Assembly: GCA_045644765.1 (NCBI GenBank)
Contig: JAZRHM010000038.1
Span: 124,001-188,000 of the forward strand
Source of the DNA: JAFTYO01 sp045644765
Lineage (GTDB): Bacteria > Pseudomonadota > Alphaproteobacteria > RF32 > CAG-239
Length of the DNA stretch: 64,000 nt
Reading direction: 5' to 3'
Under the pieces are notes generated by a model. The model did not search any database. It worked only from the letters and a program-made list of their open reading frames with translations, and was not told the origin of the DNA. This document shows, one piece after another, positions 53,221 through 62,073 of this stretch. The position numbers and the translations under genes are program-made. Position 1 is the first letter of the stretch. Each line of letters opens with the position of its first letter.

Positions 53221-55029
53221 ATGAGAAACATTGCGATAATTGCCCACGTTGACCACGGAAAAACAACATTGGTAGATGGGCTATTAAGACAAAGCGGCAC
53301 TTTCAGAGACAACCAAAAAGTAGCCGATTGTGTTATGGACAGCAATGATTTGGAAAGAGAAAGAGGTATTACCATCCTTTCAAAGTGTACCTCTGTTAAC
53401 TGGAACGGCACACATATCAACATTGTTGACACACCCGGACACGCAGATTTCGGTGGTGAAGTTGAACGTATTTTATCTATGGTTGACGGTGTTGTGTTGT
53501 TGGTAGATTCTTCTGAAGGTCCTATGCCACAAACAAAATTTGTACTTGGTAAAGCATTAAAAATTGGCTTAAAACCGATTGTTGTGATTAATAAAGCAGA
53601 CAAAGCAGACGCTCGTCCCGATGAAGTTTTAAACGAAATTTTTGATTTATTCGTCAGCTTAGATGCAAATGATGAACAACTTGATTTTCCTGTTTTGTAT
53701 GCATCAGGCAGAAACGGTTGGGCTGTTAAAGATTTAAATGACGAAAGAAAAGATTTAACTCCGTTATTTGAGCTTATTCTATCATATGTAAGTAAACCCA
53801 AATGCGAACCAGATAAACCTTTTTCAATGCTTGTAACCACATTGGAAGCAGATAAGTTTTTAGGCCGTATTTTAAGCGGAAAAATTCAATCCGGAAGCTT
53901 AAAACTAAACGATGCCGTAAAAGTTATCAATGATAATGGTGAAATTGAAAAAACTCGCATAACCAAAATATTGGCTTATCGCGGGTTAGAAAGAGTTGCC
54001 TTAACAGAAGCCCATGCCGGTGATATTATTGCCGTTGCGGGCGTGGTAAAAGGAACAGTTGCAGATACAATTTGCGATTATAGTGTAAATGAGGCCATAA
54101 AAGCTCAACCGATAGACCCTCCGACACTTGCCATGACCTTTTCAGTTAACGATTCGCCACTTGCCGGACGTGAAGGAGACAAAGTTACTTCTCGCATGAT
54201 TTGGGACAGACTTGAAAAAGAAGCTGAAGGGAACATTGCACTAAAAATTTCTCGCACCGATACAACCGATTCGTTTGAGGTAGCAGGACGTGGAGAACTT
54301 CAACTTGGCGTTCTGATAGAAACTATGAGAAGAGAAGGTTTCGAACTTTCAATTTCAAGACCCAGAGTTTTAATGCAAAAAGATGAAAATGGTAATATTC
54401 TTGAACCGATTGAAGAAGTTGTTATTGATGTTGATGAAGAATTTTCCGGTGCCGTTGTTGAAAAATTAGGTCAACGTCGAGCAGAAATGACTGAAATGAT
54501 ACCATCGCAACTTGGAAACAAAGTAAGATTGATTTTCCATGCTCCTTCCAGAGGCTTAATCGGTTATCATTCAGAATTTTTAACCGATACTCGCGGAACA
54601 GGTGTAATGAACCGTATCTTTCATGCTTATGAACCATATAAAGGCGAAATAGAAGGAAGAAGAACCGGTGCCTTAATTTCAAGCGAAACAGGAACGGCTG
54701 TTGCTTATGCCTTATGGAAACTCCAAGAAAGAGGACCTATGTTTGTTGAACACAACTCTCCTGTGTATGTAGGCATGATTATCGGAGAGCATACAAAATC
54801 GAACGATTTGGAAGTAAACCCAACAAAAGCAAAACAATTAACTAACATACGTGCAGCCGGAAAAGATGAAGCAATTGACTTAATTCCACCAAGAAAAATG
54901 AGTTTGGAACAAGCTTTATCATATATTCAAGCAGATGAACTGTTAGAAGTTACACCAAAATCTTTAAGGTTAAGAAAGAAAATTTTAGACCCGATTTTGC
55001 GTAAACGTTCTCGCATTGAAAATGTCTAA
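53221..55029 (+). CDS. typA: Translational GTPase TypA/BipA
   Basis: 602 residues with G motifs AHVDHGKTTLVDGLL (G1), RERGITILSKC (G2), VDTPGHADFGGEVER (G3) and NKADKADARPDE (G4), then the EF-G-like domains and the TypA-specific C-terminal part EVTPKSLRLRKKILDPILRK. A ribosome-binding GTPase involved in stress and cold adaptation and 50S biogenesis. AGGAG precedes the start. Single-gene unit with a terminator after it. Confidence 0.96.
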   Translation: MRNIAIIAHVDHGKTTLVDGLLRQSGTFRDNQKVADCVMDSNDLERERGITILSKCTSVNWNGTHINIVDTPGHADFGGEVERILSMVDGVVLLVDSSEGPMPQTKFVLGKALKIGLKPIVVINKADKADARPDEVLNEIFDLFVSLDANDEQLDFPVLYASGRNGWAVKDLNDERKDLTPLFELILSYVSKPKCEPDKPFSMLVTTLEADKFLGRILSGKIQSGSLKLNDAVKVINDNGEIEKTRITKILAYRGLERVALTEAHAGDIIAVAGVVKGTVADTICDYSVNEAIKAQPIDPPTLAMTFSVNDSPLAGREGDKVTSRMIWDRLEKEAEGNIALKISRTDTTDSFEVAGRGELQLGVLIETMRREGFELSISRPRVLMQKDENGNILEPIEEVVIDVDEEFSGAVVEKLGQRRAEMTEMIPSQLGNKVRLIFHAPSRGLIGYHSEFLTDTRGTGVMNRIFHAYEPYKGEIEGRRTGALISSETGTAVAYALWKLQERGPMFVEHNSPVYVGMIIGEHTKSNDLEVNPTKAKQLTNIRAAGKDEAIDLIPPRKMSLEQALSYIQADELLEVTPKSLRLRKKILDPILRKRSRIENV

Positions 55030-55035
55030 AATATA

Positions 55036-55063
55036 AAAAAGCACTTATATTTAAGTGCTTTTT
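55036..55063 (+). terminator. Terminator of typA
   Basis: GCACTTA/TAAGTGC stem flanked by A and T runs. Confidence 0.8.
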
Positions 55064-55144
55064 ATTGTATAACTAAATACATACTTGCTATTTAGAACAA
55101 TCGCATATATTATAAACTCAACGTTATCAGCTTTAGGAACAGAT

Positions 55145-55786
55145 ATGTCTACAATAAATAAAATATTTTCTATTAAACAGATTTACCAGTCTGGCAGAAG
55201 TATGGTTGAAATGATAGGCGTCTTGGCGATTGTTGGAGTATTAAGCGTAGGTGGTATTGCAGGTTATGTAAAAGCCAGTCATCAAATCAGAACAAACAAA
55301 ATAAAGGATGACATATCTCACCTAATTGCCAATATTCGCACAGTATTTTATACTCAGAATAATTATAAAAATTTAAACGAAACAACTGTTATAAACTCAG
55401 GTATTGCTCCTGATTATATGATTTCTTCCGATAGAACCTCTTTAATCAACAGGAGCAAAGGAAGCATATTGGTTAAATCTGCAAAAACCGAAGAGGATGA
55501 TGAAGGAGCTTTTATTATTATATTTAATGGTTTTGATGCTTTAACATGTCGTGAAATTGCTTCTGAAAACTGGGGTTCTGATATTCAGACAGGTTTTATA
55601 GGAATGACTATAAAAAATAATGGCGATTTAACTATTGAAAGTTCCGGTTTGGTCGAAGCAAAATTTGATACTACCGAAACCACTTTTAACTCTATAGACT
55701 TACCTCAATCCCTTATTACACAATCGTATAGTTCTTGTGATTGCGGACACCAGGATCTCTGTTCTATAGCCTGGAAATTTATTTAA
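55145..55786 (+). CDS. Type IV prepilin-like protein (orphan)
   Basis: ATG at 55145 with AGGA upstream. The N-terminus has a class III-type leader and the processing site YQSG/RSMVEMIGVLAIVGVLS: Gly before the cut, Glu at +5 and a hydrophobic helix. The C-terminal domain (213 residues total) ends with Cys-containing SCDCGHQDLCSIAWKF, likely a disulfide loop. Type IV pilins and T2SS pseudopilins have this design. No pilus assembly genes (prepilin peptidase, ATPase, secretin) are nearby, so the system must be elsewhere or the protein acts alone. Confidence 0.78.
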   Translation: MSTINKIFSIKQIYQSGRSMVEMIGVLAIVGVLSVGGIAGYVKASHQIRTNKIKDDISHLIANIRTVFYTQNNYKNLNETTVINSGIAPDYMISSDRTSLINRSKGSILVKSAKTEEDDEGAFIIIFNGFDALTCREIASENWGSDIQTGFIGMTIKNNGDLTIESSGLVEAKFDTTETTFNSIDLPQSLITQSYSSCDCGHQDLCSIAWKFI

Positions 55787-55818
55787 TAAAAAAATGTGCT
55801 AAAATAAATCAAAAAACT

Positions 55819-55847
55819 CTTGATTTATTCAACCAAAGTGTGTATCA
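55819..55847 (+). promoter_or_regulatory. Tentative promoter of tRNA-Trp
   Basis: TTGATT, 17 bases, TATCAA, 40 bases before the mature tRNA end. Weak boxes. Confidence 0.35.
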
Positions 55848-55886
55848 ATAGCTAAAATCGGTTTGATAATCGGGATTATATATCAC

Positions 55887-55961
55887 AGGGGTATAGTTCA
55901 GTGGTAGAACATCGGTCTCCAAAACCGAGTGTCGTGGGTTCAAATCCTGCTGCCCCTGCCA
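55887..55961 (+). tRNA. tRNA-Trp (CCA)
   Basis: 75 nt with encoded CCA: acceptor AGGGGTA/TGCCCCT, anticodon stem TCGGT/ACCGA with loop CTCCAAA (anticodon CCA), T-stem GTGGG/CCTGC. It lies in front of secE, the typical bacterial position. Confidence 0.96.
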
Positions 55962-56009
55962 TTTTTTATCAAATCAAAAGTTTAATTTTTTAATTGATGA
56001 GGATCCAAG

Positions 56010-56204
56010 GTGAAAATTAGTCCTATACAATTTTTACGCCAAGTTAAACAAGAAGTTAAAAAAGTTACTTGGCCAACAAGAAAAGAAGTCACTCAAGCAT
56101 CTACAATGGTGATTATACTTGTCGTTATAGCAGCTACTTTCTTTTTCTTTACTGATGTCGTTTTAGCATGGGCTGTTAAGTTAGTCTTGGGTATAGGAGC
56201 ATAA
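56010..56204 (+). CDS. secE: Preprotein translocase subunit SecE
   Basis: Starts with GTG at 56010 after GAGGATCCAAG; the frame contains no better ATG. 64 residues with the SecE signature PIQFLRQVKQEVKKVTWPTR and one membrane helix (about residues 33-58). It stabilises SecY. tRNA-Trp and nusG flank it as in most bacteria. Confidence 0.95.
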   Translation: MKISPIQFLRQVKQEVKKVTWPTRKEVTQASTMVIILVVIAATFFFFTDVVLAWAVKLVLGIGA

Positions 56205-56209
56205 ATCAG

Positions 56210-56743
56210 ATGGCAGCACGTTGGTATGTAGTTAATGTATATTCCGGATCGGAAAAAAAGGTTGCAGCTTCTTTGAAAGAACAAGCTGTATTAAAGAACT
56301 TAGAAGATAGAATCTTAGATGTTTTAGTGCCTACTGAAGAAGTTGTAGAAATTAAGAAAGGTGCAAAAGTTAACAGCGAACGTAAGTTTTTCCCCGGTTA
56401 CATCTTAGTAAAAATGGAAATGTCTGATGAATGTTGGCACGTTGTAAGAAACACTCCTCGTGTTAGCGGATTTTTAGGTAGCCGTAACAAACCTCAACCA
56501 ATAAGCGATGCAGAAGCAGAACGTATTATCAAGCAAATGGAAGAAGGTATTGAGCGTCCTCAAACAGTTGTTGACTTTGAAGTAGGTGAACAAATTAGAG
56601 TGATTGATGGTCCTTTTGCCTCTTTCATAGGTGTAGTTGAAGATGTTGATTCTGAAAAATCTCGTTTGAAAGTTTCGGTTTCTATTTTTGGACGTTATAC
56701 ACCTGTGGAATTAGAGTTTTCGCAAGTTGAAAAAGTAAAATAG
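56210..56743 (+). CDS. nusG: Transcription termination/antitermination factor NusG
   Basis: 177 residues beginning ARWYVVNVYSGSEKKVAASL, with PGYILVKMEM and the C-terminal KOW domain GEQIRVIDGPFASFIGVVE. Interacts with RNA polymerase and links to Rho or S10. In nearly all bacteria rplK-rplA-rplJ-rplL-rpoBC follows; here a terminator comes 20 bases after nusG and the next gene is on the other strand, so the operon is cut at this point. Confidence 0.97.
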   Translation: MAARWYVVNVYSGSEKKVAASLKEQAVLKNLEDRILDVLVPTEEVVEIKKGAKVNSERKFFPGYILVKMEMSDECWHVVRNTPRVSGFLGSRNKPQPISDAEAERIIKQMEEGIERPQTVVDFEVGEQIRVIDGPFASFIGVVEDVDSEKSRLKVSVSIFGRYTPVELEFSQVEKVK

Positions 56744-56762
56744 TTACAATTTTTACCATTCT

Positions 56763-56793
56763 AAAATGCCTGTTTTTAAAACAGGCATTTTTT
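56763..56793. terminator. Terminator of nusG and of the convergent HTH gene
   Basis: AATGCCTGTTTT paired with AAAACAGGCATT followed by TTTTTTATA; the mirror strand also has a short T run. Confidence 0.82.
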
Positions 56794-57046
56794 ATATATT
56801 GTTACAATATTCAAAAAAATCACTAACTCTAACCTTAAATAATCTGCTTAATTTGAAAAGTGTTTCTACATCAACGTCCTTTAAGCCGTTTTCATATAGT
56901 TCTAAATCTTCAACAGGAATTTGTAAACATTCCGAAACATCTTCTATGCTGATATGGCGTTTATTTCTTATATCCGAAATAGCACATCCTATAAGATATG
57001 CTTTAATATCAATATTATCAAAAAAATTATTTTTATCTTCTTTCAT
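56792..57046 (-). CDS. XRE-family helix-turn-helix regulator
   Basis: 84 residues with an HTH_3-like core: ISDIRNKRHISIEDVSECLQ then IPVEDLELYENGLKDVDVET, followed by FKLSRLFKVRVSDFF, the usual XRE helix pattern. A small DNA-binding regulator with no attached sensor domain. No cognate target gene is evident; it may act on the cysteine-rich protein gene next to it, but this is speculation. Confidence 0.72.
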   Translation of the reverse strand: MKEDKNNFFDNIDIKAYLIGCAISDIRNKRHISIEDVSECLQIPVEDLELYENGLKDVDVETLFKLSRLFKVRVSDFFEYCNNI

Positions 57047-57130
57047 GGTAAACGACTTTTTTAAAATTATTTATGATTAATAAATATTATTTTACAACCT
57101 AAAGTTTATAAAATCAAGTTTTATTTCGAA

Positions 57131-57169
57131 AAAAATATCTCCCGACACATACAAGAGATGTCGGGAGAT
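57131..57169 (-). terminator. Terminator of the cysteine-rich protein gene
   Basis: 11-bp stem ATCTCCCGACA/TGTCGGGAGAT followed on the minus strand by ATTTTTTT. Confidence 0.8.
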
Positions 57170-57211
57170 TAGATGGTAATCTAAAATTCAGCTGAATATT
57201 AAATTATAAAA

Positions 57212-59785
57212 CTAATAACATTCACCATACTTAAAGTCGTTACCTACGCACTTAGCTCTGAAATTCATACCTAGCTTCGAGCAACTTTCTTCAGTGTTTT
57301 TATATTTACACTCCGAAGAACAAGCTTCGAAATATTTTCCGCCACATTCAGCAATCGGATTCACACCGAAGCCACCTGCTGCCGCACACTGTGCCTGTGT
57401 TTTGGCATTATTTATTGGTGAAACTTTTCCTGAACAGTCTGTAGAAGTCGAAGAACATGAATTATAATAGAAGCATCCCTCCGTTACATTATCCGGATTA
57501 ACTTCATAATATCTTCCTGTTGATATGTACCCCTTAAATTGTTCATAATCATTGCTAACACTACAATTACTTTTGCTTTTACAACATTTTTCTGCGTATA
57601 CAGATAAATTGCAAATTTTGTAATCCAAATTACTAGGAACATTGTAAGAATTGTAACCGCAATTTTCATAATTAGACGGTATCTTTTCAAAATTTGCATT
57701 TAATGTTGCACATACTCCATCTAAATCGCTTTTACAATTTGCCAAATAATAACACTTACGAGAGCCATTCTCATCACTAATTGTTTCCTCACCTAATTTT
57801 GTATATCCACTTGGAATACTACTTGAAAATTTACAATTACTGGTAGTGCTTATACCATTATTTTGTGCATATTGCTCACAACTCATTATACTTACACATG
57901 GAACCTTACAACGTGTATAAACCGTACCGGAATAATTTGCTGATTGGATTTCAGAACCCTCCGGACATTTATTAGATCCACTTGTACAAACAGCTACTGC
58001 TTCATCAATATTTTCACTACTTTTCTTACATTTTTTCAAACCTGTAATAGATCTAAAATATCCATACTGTTTTTTATATCCTTCACAACCATTCTTAACT
58101 TCTCCGGTGTATATATAATAATCGTTATCTTTCATAAGGCCTACTTTCGTATCTTTTGTGATTTCACGGACATAGCATCCGCCATAATCCTGTCTATCAT
58201 TACATATACAATCTGTATATTTTTGCCCGCCACATGTTTTAGTCAAACCGGCATCATTACTATTAAGGCATTCCGTTTTATAATTATACACAGGAGAATA
58301 ACCTCCCTTACAATCCCTAGATGTGCTTTGACAACTGTGAAGACGAATTTTTTTACCTAGATTTGCATTTACAGGCTGACAAGGATCCCCAACCTGATAA
58401 TAACCACTCCTTAAATATCTGTTAGCTTGCTCAACAGATAACACCAACTCACAATAACCTCCATTTGCTCGATATGGGGTATCACTAGAATTAACATTGT
58501 AACAATCTTCGCCAACGACACAAGCTTCATGATAAGATGTTGAAGGAATTGCCGTATTAACACATTCATCGCCCGAGCCATAAAGGCCTTTACCATTATC
58601 ACAAGTCATATAAGTCTCTTGCAAAGAGCAATCTGCTTCACATGTTGTTCCGTCAGCTGATAGCAGATAACCATTGACACATCCGTCAACAACATAACAC
58701 CCCTTACTATCCTTTTTGCACTTTACATTTTTCATAGAAGCTAAACAAGTTGACTGATTAAGATACTCTCTTTCGTTAATATCACATACTATCTCTTCAC
58801 ACTGAGATCTATCGGCTGATAGTTTATATCCTTGTTTACATTTTGTAACAACATTACAACCATCATAGTTTACAACACATGTTTCATTTCCTTCCGGCGC
58901 CAAACAATCTGCCTCGGAAGCATATTTGCACTCAACGGCTGTTTTAGTTTCGCAAAAAATATAATTAGAATCAAATATACATTTTAAACCGGCTGTACCA
59001 TCCGGACAAATGCCGTCTGTACTATACACATATCCTAAATTCTCGCACTGAACCACTGTTGTAGCCACATCAGGGTTAAGACAGAAGTATGCTTCTAAAT
59101 TCAGTTGTGAGGGATCCGAACAAGCTTCAGAACCACATCTGTAACAATTCAAACTTCCACCTCTATCTACCGGGCCATCAACAAGGACTGTACAACCATC
59201 ACTATTCTCCGCGCAATCCCCCGTTGACCAATTATCAGCACAATCGCAATATTCATAATATGTTTTTCCATGAGAGTCGGTACATTTTCCGGCCGTACTT
59301 GAAACCTTTAATCCTTTATCCGCACAGGTGTAAGGATAATCGTTTCTAGAACATTCGCAATAACTATAATACCTCTCACCATCTGAAGGGCTATCGCAAA
59401 AATCTTCAGAACCGTATGAATTTTCAAAATCACTACAACCTTTAAACGGATAATAAATATCGCTACATTTTGTTTGATTACTGGGGCAACCACAAACAGG
59501 GTCATAATTTCCTATACATTGATACTTATAATCTGTAAAAATAATATTAGTTTCCGGACAATCGCACTTATAATAAGTTACACCATTTTCCACACATGTA
59601 CGCTGAACTTGACCTTCCTCACAAGGAGTTGTTTGTGTATAATGAGTTTGACAACTTATCATCGCATCTCCGCTCATACAACCATCACTGGCAAAAACTC
59701 CCGGCAAAAAGCAAACTCTCGCATTCACGACTGAGGAACTAAAGGCAATAAACAAAAACAAACATAATGTGCGAAACTTAAACAT
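57212..59785 (-). CDS. Large secreted cysteine-rich repeat protein
   Basis: ATG at 59785 after GGGGCGG; signal peptide MFKFRTLCLFLFIAFSSSVV (cut near NA/RV). The remaining 835 residues hold roughly one Cys in nine to ten, arranged in repeated small modules such as CDCADNW, KCKQGYKLSADRSQCEE and VDGCVNGYLLSADGTTCE, which look like EGF/disulfide-knot units. There is no membrane anchor or lipobox at the start, so it is likely exported to the periplasm or surface with many disulfides. Adjacent on the same strand upstream is a TlpA-like thioredoxin. Function unknown. Confidence 0.72.
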   Translation of the reverse strand: MFKFRTLCLFLFIAFSSSVVNARVCFLPGVFASDGCMSGDAMISCQTHYTQTTPCEEGQVQRTCVENGVTYYKCDCPETNIIFTDYKYQCIGNYDPVCGCPSNQTKCSDIYYPFKGCSDFENSYGSEDFCDSPSDGERYYSYCECSRNDYPYTCADKGLKVSSTAGKCTDSHGKTYYEYCDCADNWSTGDCAENSDGCTVLVDGPVDRGGSLNCYRCGSEACSDPSQLNLEAYFCLNPDVATTVVQCENLGYVYSTDGICPDGTAGLKCIFDSNYIFCETKTAVECKYASEADCLAPEGNETCVVNYDGCNVVTKCKQGYKLSADRSQCEEIVCDINEREYLNQSTCLASMKNVKCKKDSKGCYVVDGCVNGYLLSADGTTCEADCSLQETYMTCDNGKGLYGSGDECVNTAIPSTSYHEACVVGEDCYNVNSSDTPYRANGGYCELVLSVEQANRYLRSGYYQVGDPCQPVNANLGKKIRLHSCQSTSRDCKGGYSPVYNYKTECLNSNDAGLTKTCGGQKYTDCICNDRQDYGGCYVREITKDTKVGLMKDNDYYIYTGEVKNGCEGYKKQYGYFRSITGLKKCKKSSENIDEAVAVCTSGSNKCPEGSEIQSANYSGTVYTRCKVPCVSIMSCEQYAQNNGISTTSNCKFSSSIPSGYTKLGEETISDENGSRKCYYLANCKSDLDGVCATLNANFEKIPSNYENCGYNSYNVPSNLDYKICNLSVYAEKCCKSKSNCSVSNDYEQFKGYISTGRYYEVNPDNVTEGCFYYNSCSSTSTDCSGKVSPINNAKTQAQCAAAGGFGVNPIAECGGKYFEACSSECKYKNTEESCSKLGMNFRAKCVGNDFKYGECY

Positions 59786-59888
59786 AACAAACCGCCCCAA
59801 AAAATTTCAATTTCTTTTAAAAGAGTATAATACAAAAGCCGAGTCGTCAAGTTTTTTCTATTATTTTTTATGTAATAAGGAGCTTATA

Positions 59889-60419
59889 TCACATATGATT
59901 TTCCTTTAAATCTGTTATATAATCTATAACTTTTTGCTTATTCCACTCTTCACTGCCACGTAGTCGCCCTATTTCCTGACCTTTAGTATTAATTACAACA
60001 GTATGCGGTGTCGTAAAAATTCCAAAATCCGCAGACAAACTGCCATCTTCAACATAAAATTCCAAATCTGAAGCGCCATATCTTTTCAAAAATCGCCATT
60101 GTTCACTGCTATCGCGCCATTCATTTTTCAAAGAAATAAGTATTAATCTGACCCCCGATTTTTTTATTTTATTATGAAAGCTATTAAGGCCTTTGAGTTC
60201 TTTTATGCAAGGGGCACAATCCCGTGACCAAAAATGAGCTAAAATAAAGTCGCCTTTAAAATCTGAGAGACTAAACTCCGTTCCGTTCTGATTAGCAATC
60301 TTGCTTTGTGGCAAATGTCTCGGTTCAGGATATATATTGATAGCAGCATTAACTTCACTTAAAAAACTTAAGCAAAATAAACCTAAAACACAAAAAAAAG
60401 AATAGAGTCTGCTTTTCAC
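59889..60419 (-). CDS. TlpA/DsbE-like periplasmic thioredoxin
   Basis: Reads from a GTG at 60419 (no ATG or clear ribosome site). Signal peptide of about 25 residues, then a TlpA fold: HFWSRDCAPCIKELKGLNSF with the CxxC motif at about residue 76, and a cis-Pro loop in GIFTTPHTVV. 176 residues. Such proteins reduce or rearrange disulfides in exported proteins. Its neighbours, a secreted Cys-rich protein and a small lipoprotein, make a link to disulfide folding plausible. Confidence 0.82.
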   Translation of the reverse strand: MKSRLYSFFCVLGLFCLSFLSEVNAAINIYPEPRHLPQSKIANQNGTEFSLSDFKGDFILAHFWSRDCAPCIKELKGLNSFHNKIKKSGVRLILISLKNEWRDSSEQWRFLKRYGASDLEFYVEDGSLSADFGIFTTPHTVVINTKGQEIGRLRGSEEWNKQKVIDYITDLKENHM

Positions 60420-60505
60420 CTGTTAAAATCCTCAAAATTACTTTGTATTTAAGAATATTTTTAATATAATCTTTTTAAACTTATATACAACAAAAAGGTT
60501 AAAAA

Positions 60506-60640
60506 ATGAAATATGTTTTCAAAATTTTTACTTGTACAGCTATAGTAATTTGCATTTTAAACGTTGCTTCATGTGGAAAAGCTTCTGACCCAAAACCGAT
60601 TGATGGTTCAGGCTATCCGCATAGCTATCCGAGATATTAA
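60506..60640 (+). CDS. Small lipoprotein (44 residues)
   Basis: MKYVFKIFTCTAIVICILNV is followed by a lipobox ending VASCGK, then KASDPKPIDGSGYPHSYPRY; Cys 23 would be acylated. Short lipoproteins of this kind (LptM-type) occur near tlpA and lysA in related genomes. It ends 13 bases before the vWA gene, which shares its orientation. Confidence 0.68.
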   Translation: MKYVFKIFTCTAIVICILNVASCGKASDPKPIDGSGYPHSYPRY

Positions 60641-60653
60641 CAAAGGACAAACC

Positions 60654-61337
60654 ATGGAAAATAAAAACTTTTCAGAAGATATTATACCATATGTAGAATT
60701 TGCCGATAATGCCAATGAGCGTACTCCTTGTGTTTTGGTGTTAGATTGTTCAGGATCCATGCGTGGCGAACCAATAAATCAACTTAACGCTGGGTTAAGC
60801 GCCCTTGAAAAAGAGCTAAAAGACGATATCGATGCCAGCTCTCGTGTTCAAATTCTTATCATTAAAGCTTTCGGCAAAGATGAAGCTGTTATCAGTTCTG
60901 ATTGGACAGATGCCATGAACTTTACTGCTCCTATAATGGAAGCTTCCGGTTTAACACCGTTGGGAAAAGCGATGGAATTGGCATTGGAAAAAATTGAACA
61001 TCAAAAAAATCTATATGATACTTGTGGCGTTACATCAAAACGTCCTTGGATTTTTTTAATTAGTGACGGAGAACCTACAGACTATGGTTGGGAGCAATCT
61101 GCTGAAAAATGTCGTATTGCACAACAAAACAAAAAAGTAATAATTCATGCAGTGGGCACACAAGGCGCAAACTTGGAAAAACTTGCAAAGTTCTCTCTCA
61201 ATTCACCAAAGCGTTTAACCGGGTTAAAATTTACCGAATTTTTCTTATGGCTCAGTCGCAGCGTGTCTTGTGTTTCTAAAGCTGCCCCAAATGCCGATGC
61301 TTTGTTAGAGGATATTGAAGCCTGGAATGAAAAATAA
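60654..61337 (+). CDS. vWA-domain protein (TerY-like)
   Basis: The ATG at 60654 follows AAAGGAC. The 227 residues are one von Willebrand factor A domain: MIDAS motif DCSGSM (about residue 28), Thr in LTPLGKA and Asp in SDGEP. TerY proteins of the tellurite resistance/stress system have this size and composition and are encoded with a PP2C phosphatase and a kinase, as here. It overlaps the phosphatase gene by 11 bases. Possible partner role: metal-dependent scaffold for a phospho-switch. Confidence 0.85.
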   Translation: MENKNFSEDIIPYVEFADNANERTPCVLVLDCSGSMRGEPINQLNAGLSALEKELKDDIDASSRVQILIIKAFGKDEAVISSDWTDAMNFTAPIMEASGLTPLGKAMELALEKIEHQKNLYDTCGVTSKRPWIFLISDGEPTDYGWEQSAEKCRIAQQNKKVIIHAVGTQGANLEKLAKFSLNSPKRLTGLKFTEFFLWLSRSVSCVSKAAPNADALLEDIEAWNEK

Positions 61338-62073
61338 GAAGAAAAACATACAAATTTTAGCTTCATCTGTGACAGGAAGTTATCACAGAAGCAAAAATTT
61401 GCCTTGCCAAGATTATTTTAAACACAAACAGTGTGGAGAAAAAATCGTAGCTGTTATCTCTGATGGCGCAGGTTCGGCAAAATTCGGCAAAATAGGCGCA
61501 AAAATTGTATGTGACACTCTCTGTGATATTCTTATTTCAACTTCTGCTAAAGATATAAAACAAAAAATTATAAGCGCAATAGAAGTCGCTCGTAACAAGC
61601 TTATCTTACATCGTTTTAATAAAAGTAAGCACGAAAACGGTATAATAGATTTTGCAGCCACATTAGTAGGTGTGTATTATCACAAAAACAAAGGCATTTT
61701 TTTCCATATTGGTGATGGAGCGGCAATTGCGTTTATAAACAGCAGTAATACTGTTATTTCTCAACCGGAAAACGGTATTTTTGCATGTGAAACATATTTT
61801 TACACAATGGACGATTGGAAAGATAGTCTACGTTTTACCACTTTTGAAAAAGCTGACAGCTTAATGTTAATGACTGATGGCGTTACTAATTTTGCTTTCA
61901 AAAATGATTATGAAGAAATCGAAACAGGTTTTGTTAATCCTATTAATATATTTTTGCATAATGAAAAAAATAAAAACAAAGCTCTACGAGCCTTAAATAA
62001 TACTCTTGCAAATCCGAAAGCTTTGAAGATAAATCCCGATGATAAAACATTTTTATGGGCAGGTTTGAAATGA
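61327..62073 (+). CDS. PP2C-family serine/threonine phosphatase
   Basis: ATG at 61327 inside the end of the vWA gene. 248 residues with PP2C metal motifs: AVISDGAGSAKFGKIGA (about residue 40), FHIGDGAAIAF (about 125) and LMTDGVTNF (about 175). Reverses the phosphorylation carried out by the kinase gene that follows with a four-base overlap. The central Asp positions are conserved, so activity is expected. Confidence 0.86.
   Translation: MKNKKKNIQILASSVTGSYHRSKNLPCQDYFKHKQCGEKIVAVISDGAGSAKFGKIGAKIVCDTLCDILISTSAKDIKQKIISAIEVARNKLILHRFNKSKHENGIIDFAATLVGVYYHKNKGIFFHIGDGAAIAFINSSNTVISQPENGIFACETYFYTMDDWKDSLRFTTFEKADSLMLMTDGVTNFAFKNDYEEIETGFVNPINIFLHNEKNKNKALRALNNTLANPKALKINPDDKTFLWAGLK

Noticed and set aside
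57944..58360. 138-codon plus-strand ORF within the cysteine-rich gene
   Set aside because: Mirror of the Cys-rich coding strand; no ribosome site and a product made of Ile/Phe/Thr runs.
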